Source: Teratosphaeria epicoccoides (Eukaryota > Ascomycota > Dothideomycetes > Mycosphaerellales > Teratosphaeriaceae). From it: DNA of 64,000 nt. Below are positions 9,582 to 19,500 of the stretch, in pieces. Numbering within the stretch: position 1 is the stretch's first letter; each line of letters begins with the position of its first letter. The position numbers and the translations under genes are program-made. The stretch spans positions 62,001-126,000 of the forward strand of contig JADDMT010000038.1 in assembly GCA_021401465.1 (NCBI GenBank), read 5' to 3'. The notes under the pieces are model-generated. The model ran no database searches. It saw only the letters and a list, made by a program, of their open reading frames with translations, and was not told the origin of the DNA.

Positions 9582-11288
9582 ATGCCTTCTTCCTTCGCCA
9601 TCTCAGTCTTCTGCTTTCTTGTTCGTCTTGTTGCCGCACAGTCGGAACGCGAACTTCTGCTCAGAGCGCAGTTGTTTCAGCTGAAGGGCGCACCCGATGT
9701 CAATAATGTCAAGCTCAACTGGGGCTTTGTCGACCCGGCCTCCTACACGATATACAGGAGCACAACAAGTGGTGAGTCCAGCCCCATGTCCACGTCCACC
9801 ACCACTGGCGACACTTGGGACGACTACGACCTCGCAGTCGGCACCACCTACTTCTACAAGGTCAGAGACTCTGTCTCCGGCCGCGAGTCCAACGAAGTCT
9901 CCGTCACGCCATTCACTCCCAAGGCCAATTACCGCTCGTACAAGAACACGGAGCCGTCCAAATTGCTCGTCAAAGGCTCGATCAAGAAGGGCGACGTCTA
10001 CTATCGTTACCGCGTCGCCACCGCGCCCGATGGCTCCTTCACAATAGTGGAATCCACTTCCACCGACGGCTACAACTTTACCGGCGACACCGTCGTCCTC
10101 GACTCGGCAGTCATCTGCGCCGCAATCAAAGAGCCTTGCCATCTCGAGCGGGACACCTATCACCTACATCCCACCACCGGCAAGGTAGTCATGTGGGCGC
10201 ACTTCGAAAGGAGGGCCAATTATGGCCTGGGCCAAGCCGCCAGCGCGAGCGGCATCCCCGGCTCCGGCCCCTGGGTCTTCCACGGAAACGGTCGCCCCCT
10301 CGGCCACGACTCGCGCGACTGCGCCTTCTTCGTCGACGACGACCCTCAAAACACCGCCTACTTCATCTCTACCACCGACGTCAACACCAACATGAACATC
10401 TACAAGCTCTCCCCAGACTGGACTCAAATCGACTCCCTGGCCGTCACCGTATTGAGGGACTATCACCGCGAAGCGCCTTCCATGATAAAACACAACGGGA
10501 ACTACTTCCTCTTTACCTCCCGCGCCTCCGGCTGGTACCCCTCGACTCCCATCTACATATCCTCCCCCAACATTGCTTCCGGCTGGAGCGTGACCCACTT
10601 CGCCGGCAACGACGCGACCTGGGCGGCGCAGTCCGGCGGCGTCCAGAAAGTCGGGAGTCAGTACGTCATGATGGCGGACCGATGGGGCGGGCAATGGGAT
10701 CCCCCCTCGCCGCCGAACCGGGAGATCGCGCTCCCGTTGTCCTTTGCGGCGACGCGGGGCGAGATCACGTACTACAATTGGTATCCGGAGGTCATGTACC
10801 TGGAGGAGGGCGTCCCGGAAGGGCAAAATGTGTACGGGATCCAGGCCGCCAAGATCCTCTCTCGCGGGAAGAAAGTGACATCCACGCCCCCACCGGATCC
10901 GAACTCGCCAATCGCGCTTGCGGTCGATGGCACAGACGACGGGCCGGAGTCGTACTTCAAACCTAAGGCTGTGCCATTTACGCTGGAAGTGGATTTGGAG
11001 CAAGAGTATAGAATTACGTCGGTGGATCTGTCGCCGTATTTCATGGCGGGGAGTGAGACGTATTATCAGTATACCGTTGTGGGGAGGGGAGCGGCGGCGG
11101 GGGCGCCGGAACACGTGTTGGCGGATCAGATGAAGAATACGGTCACGGGCTTTGTGAGTAGTCCTGTGACTGCACCAGATAAGTACAGGTTCGTGAGCAT
11201 TAAAGTGGAGAAGGTTATCAATACGAATAATGGGCATGACGCGGATGTATTTAGGGGGGTGGTGGAGATGACGGTTATGGGGGTTTAG
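9582..11288 (+). CDS. Secreted GH43-type glycoside hydrolase (beta-1,3-galactosidase-like)
   Basis: An intronless frame of 569 aa. Residues 1-19 (MPSSFAISVFCFLVRLVAA) form a signal peptide, followed by a fibronectin-III-like segment (about 30-120; TYFYKVRDSVSGRESNEVS). A five-bladed propeller region of GH43 type spans about 135-440: VYYRYRVATAPDG, GKVVMWAHFE, DCAFFVDDDPQNTAYFIS, HREAPSMIKHNGNYFLFTS, and WAAQSGGVQKVGSQYVMMADRWG. The C-terminal ~130 residues (FTLEVDLEQEYRITSVDL...) resemble an F5/8-type-C carbohydrate-binding module. The overall layout matches fungal GH43 proteins grouped with galactan 1,3-beta-galactosidases, which trim arabinogalactan in plant cell walls. Exact substrate specificity is an inference. 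The ATG at 9582 is preferred over non-ATG starts upstream because it begins the signal peptide. Confidence 0.85.
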   Translation: MPSSFAISVFCFLVRLVAAQSERELLLRAQLFQLKGAPDVNNVKLNWGFVDPASYTIYRSTTSGESSPMSTSTTTGDTWDDYDLAVGTTYFYKVRDSVSGRESNEVSVTPFTPKANYRSYKNTEPSKLLVKGSIKKGDVYYRYRVATAPDGSFTIVESTSTDGYNFTGDTVVLDSAVICAAIKEPCHLERDTYHLHPTTGKVVMWAHFERRANYGLGQAASASGIPGSGPWVFHGNGRPLGHDSRDCAFFVDDDPQNTAYFISTTDVNTNMNIYKLSPDWTQIDSLAVTVLRDYHREAPSMIKHNGNYFLFTSRASGWYPSTPIYISSPNIASGWSVTHFAGNDATWAAQSGGVQKVGSQYVMMADRWGGQWDPPSPPNREIALPLSFAATRGEITYYNWYPEVMYLEEGVPEGQNVYGIQAAKILSRGKKVTSTPPPDPNSPIALAVDGTDDGPESYFKPKAVPFTLEVDLEQEYRITSVDLSPYFMAGSETYYQYTVVGRGAAAGAPEHVLADQMKNTVTGFVSSPVTAPDKYRFVSIKVEKVINTNNGHDADVFRGVVEMTVMGV

Positions 11289-14200
11289 ATTCTTGGGATT
11301 TCTTAGCTATAGTGATGTTCTGATGAGCGTTACGAGCGGGTGTCGTGATTTGGAGGTATGTCGTGGGACAGAGGTCGAGATTGCGCTGTGTCGGAAGGGC
11401 AGGAGCGTAGGTACGGAAGTAGTGTTGAGTTGGGCGGTGAGGTCAGCAGACGTATAGGTGAGCGTGATATGGATCACGTGCAGCAAGTGCAGATTTGAGC
11501 AATGCTTACTAAAATGAAGCGAAATCCTCCCCGTCGTCTGTCCTGGTTTTTCAATTACAACCTTGCCAGGCCGAAAAATGCCATGAGAGCACGTGCAGTG
11601 GGTGGAGTGCAAGTATGCAGAAGCATTTTGTCGTGGAAGGCCGTCTTGAAGCTCGATCTTAGGTGCAACGACGTATCGGGGTGCTGAATCCCGTGGCTCT
11701 AGCGCACAACAGCCCGTCGAGACAGCGTATGGCTGCCGAAAGACGCTGCAGATCGAGGCTACGAGTTGCTGCCGAAAGCTGCTGCAGATCGAGGCTCCGA
11801 GTTTCTGCCCGGTCGATCTGCCCTGGGTTTTCAGGTACCTGTGGAGGTGCCTGTCGTTGGCATTGGCTTGCTGACTCACACGAGGACTCGGACTACAAGC
11901 GAGCCCGTATGTATGCACCATTCATTTTGTGCCAAGGGCGATAGCGGTGTAGACGTGCCGTTGTCTGCCTGCACGACTTGACCGCCTCTCTGATGCAAAT
12001 CAGTCGTTGGAACAATTCTCTGGATCTTCTCGGGCTGGCTGAGCTTTGTTTTCTCGGCTCAGCTGCGTTGCAAAGTCAACCGTAGATTGAGACTTATGCT
12101 CGATCAGAAGCGGAATCGCACTCTGTCAATGCTGGAAGGGTCTCGATTGCTAGGCTCGATCACCGATTCTGTCGCCATGATACCACCTGATGGTTCCCGT
12201 TATGTGTCATCGCAACAGTCCCGCCTCGAATGTTCTTCCAGTATGTCCACGGCGGTACAAGTGGATTGACTGCATGTAGGGTGCCAGTGCATCCTAGAGA
12301 TGTTGCATTCCATTATTGTGCACACGACATGGCACTAGGTTAACGAAGTGGATCGCCTCGTACTTGCCACAGTCTCGCAAAGCCCGACAAAGAGAGCCCT
12401 GGCCCGCTCAGCCACGGCTAGCTAACGTCACGACGACGTCAAGTCGAGGCGTGATCCAAGAGGATTGAACAAGGTTTGGCATGTTGGTGTTGACTGTCAT
12501 AAAAGATGGAGAAGGAGAATCTAATCTACAGAGAAACTCGGAAGGCTGTTGTAATCGAGGCTTACGTAACCGGCGGAACTGCTTGTCCCACTGATTGGAC
12601 GGATATTTGGCGGCAGAGCTGCTGGGCATGTAGTACATAGTCGTCATGATGCGATCCCGCGCGGTCATGCGATTTTTATGAGGTGCAATGGCGTGCTACC
12701 TCCGAGGTAAGTGCTTCTTACCTCAGTGCTGCCCAAGCGCACTTCGTATTTGAGTCCATGTCGAAGTGGTGGCAACCTGTGGAGCATGTGATGATTGTCA
12801 GAAGCTAGCAACAGGAAGGTGGTAGTCTTACTTGTTACTGCGCTGCCCGCTTTGTGTGCTTGGCGTCGATAGTCATATCAGCATGCCGAGCGTTCGGAAT
12901 GACAGAAGCACACCTGGCGCGGTATCATTGAAGGCCAAAGCATTAGAACGTGCCTGGCTTCCGGGTACATGAGCGAGGTTGTATGCTTCCAATTGAGCTG
13001 TGCCAAACAAAATGCCGTCTGAATGACCGCTAAAAACGTTGCCCGATCCGTCAAGTGTTACCTTCATCCTTCGACGGCGGGAACTTCTCGAGTCCCTAGT
13101 TGAGCGGCAAAATTCTTACAAGTAGTATGCCTGTGACTTGATCATTCCCAAAACCAGCATGCATTCTGCTGTCCCTTCGTCCTGAAGGCTATGACGACAT
13201 TCAATTAGTTAGACTGAAGTGCTCAAAGGACTCTTCCCTAGCATACGGTTGAGCTGAGCAAAACGTTTTGTGTTTCTCACCCGTCAGCATCGTGAAGTCA
13301 AGCCAGTAGCCCTTCCTTGGCAGCATCGCCTCATTTCTGCTACTCTCTAGATGACTTGCTGGTGTCAATCACGTGATGATGTTTTATGAGACTCTGTTCC
13401 ACGCACGTGTGTCTGCACGTCGACCTGATGGGAGGCGGAAATGGCGTGCCCTTTCTGATGCTTTGGCATGGACATACGGATGGGTCTGCGGCGACTGCAT
13501 TTGGCCCAAGGAGCATAGGTTCGCCTTGTCTCGGTGCTTCTGGCTTGTTTCAGGCTTGGGAGACATCACGGAGAAGCTGGAGATGCCGTGTATTCAAGAG
13601 GGGGGTTTGCACTTGATGTGTCAGCGACGGCTCGCCCTGTGGCTCAGTGTGTACAGATGTACCTGATGCTAGAAGTCGCGTGATGCACGCAACCAAGTCA
13701 GAGGGAGCACGTGCGGTACGAATGCCGAGGAGCCCGCATGTCACATCATCACATGTGCCGGCTGACGCTTCCATCGTAAGGCGCCAACAACTTTATGCGC
13801 ATGCGGGCTGCTGTTGGCTGCGATTAAATGGTGTCGACGCTCGGCTGGTGTCCCATTTGGTCATCATGGTTCGCAGGAGACTGGCACATCCACGTCTCAC
13901 ACACATAGGTCGCTCAAGCTGCACGTGTGTGCAGGGGAAGTAGACGTCCTTCGTCGGTCAAGCGGCCAGCAATGTCATGGGCTACTGCAAGGTCCTGAGT
14001 CACCGTATGCTTGATGAGACTCGTTCGAGATTGCCAAGGAGCTAGAGTTCGTAGAAGCCCGAGAGTCTCGACGAATCGTTGAGGCTGTTGTCGGGCAGTA
14101 TGATCAGGATGAGGAGACCTGAGTGTTGGTGGTACTCCGCTGATAAGATCGGCCAACGAATAGTGGCGCAAACTGGAAACGCCATCCTCCCCGCTTCTCG

Positions 14201-15000
14201 GAGGGGCGTCATTGTGCTCCGACGCTGATGAGGTGTTGTGCCGCCTCGCATGCAGGTCGTTGGCCGAGTACCCTTTGACTTCATCTATACCAGCTTGGAA
14301 AGACCACGTTTTCGCGCCATGTTGGTGCGACCAGAGAGGCGAGCCGGGCAAAGCTCACCGCTGCAGGGAGGGCTTTGTTCATTTCGCTTCAATTCTGACC
14401 TCCACCGAAGGCTTTCGAGGGAACAGACAACGCCATCTACTAGCTAATCAAATTTCACCGCCAACTTGCACCCGACACTGGCCTCGCCATCGATCCTCCT
14501 CACTTCCGTGTGGCGATATTTCCACCCGACGGATCTTGCATGTGCCATTGGGCTCAGCTTTTCCTTGTACACTTGAAGCCATCAGCTTGTTGACACGCAG
14601 CTGCAGCTTCACCACTAGATCGCGATCCCCTAGCCGGACAAGTGCCAAGCCCAAGTGTCTGATTCGAATGAATCAACGGGAACAGGCTGAGACGCTCCGC
14701 GGCCACCGCAAGACCAGTACCGACAGTTTGGGACTCGGAAGGCATCGCCCGATCCAAAGAAACAACTCAGCATCAAACCATCTTTATTCTGCACCACGTC
14801 CACCAAAAATTTTGGTCGGCACCGGAAACCCCACTACTGGCCTGGAATAGAGGGGCGTTCACTGCACGCTATCTGGACAGAGCGCATTACCGTTTTACCA
14901 GTTGCCAGTCCATACGTTGCTGTGCATTGCCGGCTACTTGAGTCAGATCCTTCCAAGCATCGTCCGCGCCGGTCCGCCAATTACCCATGCGGCATCTGTA
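11289..15000. other. Gene-poor intergenic stretch (3.7 kb)
   Basis: No gene can be supported. The longest ORF, minus 11307-11921 (204 codons), begins with ATG but lacks any domain, and part of it is the 36 bp tandem repeat. Short minus ORFs at 12408-12668 and 12873-13067 and plus ORFs near 13373-14014 overlap each other on opposite strands. Palindromic CACGTG-type sites occur several times (for example near 13370, 13715 and 13920), without a gene to attach them to. Base composition is mixed, with no strongly AT-rich block. Confidence 0.5.
11732..11803 (+). repeat. 36 bp tandem duplication, two copies
   Basis: Two adjacent 36 bp units (11732-11767 and 11768-11803) differ at only a few bases. 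Each starts GCTGCCGAAAG and contains CTGCAGATCGAGGCT. On the minus strand the two units would encode two similar 12-residue pieces in a frame of doubtful coding status. Confidence 0.8.
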
Positions 15001-16192
15001 ATGACGACCAAGATCGTTGCAACTATCAACTCAACTGGAAGGCAGGCCGCCTCTTTCGTCCGCGCAGCCAGCGCTGTCGGCTGGCATGTTCGTGCACAGA
15101 TCAGAAACCGAGAGGGTCTGGTAGCCGAAGAGCTCGACGGACTGCCCAATGTCGAACTCATTGAAGGCGATCTGACCGGCGTTGATCGACCGCACATCTT
15201 GCGTCGACTGTTCGCTGGCGCAAAGATTGCCTTCGTGAACACCACACACTGGGGCGATGAAGTTGCCATTGGCAAGGCGTGCGCTGACTCTGCCAAGAAG
15301 GCAGGTGTCTCCCATTTGATCTACTCGAGCATGCCTGATCACTCGACCTTCGATCAACGATGGAGAGCGTTACCCATGTGGGCGTCGAAATTCGCGGTGG
15401 AGAATTACATACGGCAGCTTGGCATACCGGCTACTTTCGTCTATACGGGCATCTACAACAACAACTTCACCTCACTGCCGTATCCATTGTTCCAGATGGA
15501 ACTGCAGGACGACCACAGCTTCGTCTGGCAAGCACCTTTTCACCCCGATGAGCCTCTTCCATGGCTTGACGCCGAGCATGACGTTGGTCCTGCGTTGTTG
15601 CAGATATTCAAGATGGGGCCAAATCACTGGAAAGGTCAAAGGTAGCTTCATTCTTCATATTGTCAATGTAATTGGATAAGCTACTGATGAACCACACAGA
15701 GTCACGCTTGCATTCGAGAAGCTGACACCCGTGCAATGCTGCGCACGATTCGCACGCGGCGTCGGACGGACAGTCAACTACGTCCACGGTCCGATCAAGA
15801 TCCACGTATCCATACCGAGTGGATATCGCGAACAGCTTGAGGCCCTTCAAGAGACACTCGGCGACAAGCGCGCGCCATACTTTGGACCTGGCCTGGAGTA
15901 CCCACAAGAGGGTCGCAGCATTTGGGAAGGCTACCGTGGGATCGAAGAGTACGCCCGAGAAGTCTTCCCCATCGAAGAACACGCGAACGGGTTGCGATGG
16001 ATGGAAGAGGAAGGCGCCACGACCCCGATGGAGGTGGAAGACCGTCTCAATGGAAGTGCCGAGCCCAGTGTAGCTGGCTCGCGACCCATGACGCCGGCAG
16101 GCATGCCCATGCCTTTGCACGTCACTGGCGCATACACCCCGAGGTCGCATCCGGAAGGACTGGAAGACAACTTCTTCGTCGGGAGTGTTTAG
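15001..16192 (+). CDS. nmrA: NmrA, nitrogen metabolite repression regulator
   Basis: Two exons, 15001-15641 and 15700-16192, with a 58 bp intron, give 377 aa. It matches the fungal NmrA family along its length: a Rossmann dinucleotide-binding start (VATINSTGRQAASFVRAA), HVRAQIRN, FVNTTHWGDEVAIGK, HLIYSSMPDHS, FVYTGIYNNNFTSLPYPLFQM, PLPWLDAEHDVGPALLQIF, and a closing EYAREVFPIEEHANGLRWM. NmrA is an enzyme-like redox sensor without dehydrogenase activity that binds the GATA factor AreA and restrains nitrogen catabolic genes when good nitrogen is present. The ATG at 15001 directly precedes the Rossmann strand; a longer frame upstream adds non-conserved residues. The last ~40 residues are not conserved. 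It lies about 400 bp from the 3' end of the NRPS, which may be coincidence. Confidence 0.93.
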
Positions 16193-16589
16193 GTTTCGGC
16201 GGGTTTTGGTCGGCATTTGGAGCTACCACGCATTTCGGGACAGTACGGGGCTGGGTTGCATGCAGGCGTATTTGATTTGAAAATTTGGTGAGATTTGCAG
16301 AGAATTGGCGTTGGGAACTTGGCAGCGGCATGGCGGGAGAAAAAGTGGGCAGGCATGCCGGAGATGCAGTCACGGCACGTTAGAAAAGTTCTGCGCATGA
16401 AATACGAAGGCTCGCTTTGACAGGGCCAGACAGTGTCTCGAAAGGATTCCGTTACTTTAGGTCGAATCAAGCCGCGGGCTGATGAAGCTGTCACATTTCT
16501 TGGGTGCCCAGGTTTCTTCCAAGGGATGCATCATACGTGGTGCGATATATTTACAGCTCCATTCGGCCGACACAATGTTCGCCGGACAT

Positions 16590-19500
16590 TCATGATAGTC
16601 TATTACTAGTTCGGTCAACTACAGAATCTAGCATGGAAGCTTGCAATCTCTTCGTAGGATGATTGACAATGTGAGATGTCGTGACTCGATAACCGCAAGA
16701 GCCGTAGTGCTCTGATAATAGCATAGCGTCGACGAGGTCAGATTTGATCGCAAACATCGACTTATCTTGGTCTTCATCGCCCGCACCTATCTCCAGCTCC
16801 TCCCACGCCTGCTGGACAATCTGTCGCGATCGATCTGAGGGAGTGGCGCCTGCAGTGCTTTGATTGTTGGGCAACAGAGCAGGTATTGCGGTCGGAGCCA
16901 ACGGGAAGGGCCCGACTGAACGCAGATGGTCCTTCCCTTGCTGGCCAAGACTCCGGTCCAGTCTGTTGTGGACGTCTTCCAAGATCGCAAGAAGGTGCTG
17001 ACATAGCCATTGAATCTGCTTGTCATTGAATATCCGTAAGGAATAGTGGATTTCCACACTCAAATCTTCTGAACCTGGTGTCGCGACAATCACAAGGTCG
17101 GGTGTATCTCCCATAGCTGCTCGGCCCTCCAATCTGCAATCCAAGCCTCCCATGCGGAGTGAAGTGACCGTAGACTCGTGATTCTGGAACACTATCAGAG
17201 AGCCAAAGCGAGTGAAAGGGGGCCATGTTGTGCACTTCTTGATGATCTCTCGGAACCCGACGTGGTGGTACGGGATCCCATTGATTGCCTGGCTCTGGAG
17301 TTGCAACACGAGTGACGAAAGAGTCATCTCAGGCTCGACGCGTGCTCGTACCGGCAACAGATTCAAACATGGACCATCAACCTGGTCGATGTTCGCGAAC
17401 CGTAGATTGCGGTTGGCACTGGTTTCGGCAAAGATCACGTCTGATTCGCCGAGTGCCTGATTAAGCACCCGAGCCCAGGCTGCTTTGACAAGAGTAGATA
17501 GAGTGCCGACGGACCCGGGCAAACGAGGCAGTGCCATGCGAATGTCCTTCCGGCTATCGATTGCATAGCCACGAATAGGTTGATTTGGCGTTGGTGGTAC
17601 CAGATACGTCACTGAAGAGCCTCGTAGCAGGTCACTCCAGAAAATCATTCCTTCAGACCAATCGATTGATGAAACGTAAGATCTCCGCTCATGAAATGAT
17701 GTTCCTTCAGACAGAGCGCAGCCATTATATGCAGCGCCGAGATCATGTATGACCATTGAAAGCGATACGGCATCATAGAGAGCGTGATGAATGTCGAGGT
17801 CCAGACGGTAACATAAATCCTCTGTGCCGGATGTACGAAAGCGTGGCAGGATGGACCCGTGACGAATCTCATTCGTTGCAATAGCAAATCCATCAGGCAC
17901 GTCTCTGAGGATGATCTGATACAATATCGTGCTGTGCTGTACGAATACTGTGCGTAGAATCCCGTGCCGGCGCCTCACTTGTTCGCATGCGTTTCGCAGA
18001 CGAACCATGTCAATTCCACCCGGAAACTCGATAGAGAAGTGGTTGAAATAGGCTTTACCTGGGAGTTGGCCTGCTGCCACTGCGAAGCTTTGCATGTCCG
18101 TCGTCTCAGCAACGCTCTCCACATTGCTCGACCGAAAATATGGTGTATCCTGAGCAAGCCGAGCAAGCCGAGATTGGATATCGTGGAGGCGCGTGGGACG
18201 ATCTTGCTTAGCGCTGCCCAAGGACGCATGGTCGCTTTGTATGTTGAGTAGTATTGAGGCCATATCCGATAAGAGCGGAGCTTCAAATACCTCCTTGACC
18301 GTGATCGATATACCGTTCCTTCGAGCTGCGGCCACCAGTCGCATGGCTCGAATGGAGTTGCACCCACGAGCAAAGAAATCGTCGGTCGCACGAATTGAGT
18401 CTTTGGGGATGTGAAGCACGTCCGTCCAGAGTTGTTGCATGATGATCTCTCCGTCGTTCAAAGCACCACTTCTGGTTCCTGTTTCCGTAGTCGGAGACAC
18501 TAGTGGGTGCAAGATATGGTTGTCTGATAGAAGGTCCCGGGCTGGGGCATTGTACAGGTCATGAAGCTTTCTGCGGTCCATCTTACCACTTGGCGTCAAT
18601 GGCAGGCTCTTCAGATGCGCGAAGGTGTTCGGAATCATGTAACTGGGAAGCACAGAAGTAGCCTCTTGCTGAATTCGGTTGCACTCGTTGGTTAGCGGCG
18701 GAAGGACATCGTATTTGTTTATCAGACTCGCCGTTTTCCTGGACTCCCGAGTTGTAAAAAACGCAACGAGACTGGGTTCCACGCCAGGGTGGCTGCTCGA
18801 ACATATCGGCTCGACGACCAGCTGCCAGTCTGGGTTGCAAATCCGTCTTAAGTGGCATTCTATTTCTTGCAGCTCAATGCGCAAGCTTCGCAATTTGATT
18901 TGTCTGTCTTTGCGGCCTTTATAAACGACAGACCCATCCTCCGTCTGGAAAACTATGTCCCCGGTTTTGTAAAAACGATCAGAGCGATTCAGAAATTCGA
19001 AATCTTTCACCCAGGCAGGTGATGATACAAACGCAGCCGCTGTTTGCTGGTGATCGTGAAGGTATCCTTGCGCAACAGTTGGGCCATCAATCAATAGTTC
19101 GCCAGTACTACCAACTGGTACAAGCTTGTTGTGGTCCGATGTACTAACGACCCAATAGCGGCATCCCAGCGGGCTGCAAATGTTATCAAAGCGCTGTCGA
19201 GATCCAATGCTCACATCAATGGAGCAGCTAGACCAGATTGCAGCTTCCGACGGACCGTAGAGGTTGATCAATCGGACTTGATCCCCCCATTGCTCCACAA
19301 TCTCCTTGGTAATGGGTTCTCCGGCAGTGATCAACGTGCGGAGAGTAGGCACCCGTTGCGGGGAGAGAATACTCGCGACAGATGGCGTTATCAACGTGAG
19401 GTTGGACCGCATCCGGCCAATAGCCCCGGAGATGTCGTTCAACCTTTCACTCTCCGAAGGTACACACAAGCAAAGTGAGGAACACGTCCCTAATACCAAT

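Noticed and set aside
11307..11921. 204-codon minus-strand ORF
   Set aside because: Starts with ATG but has no recognisable family, an odd composition and includes a tandem repeat; likely chance.
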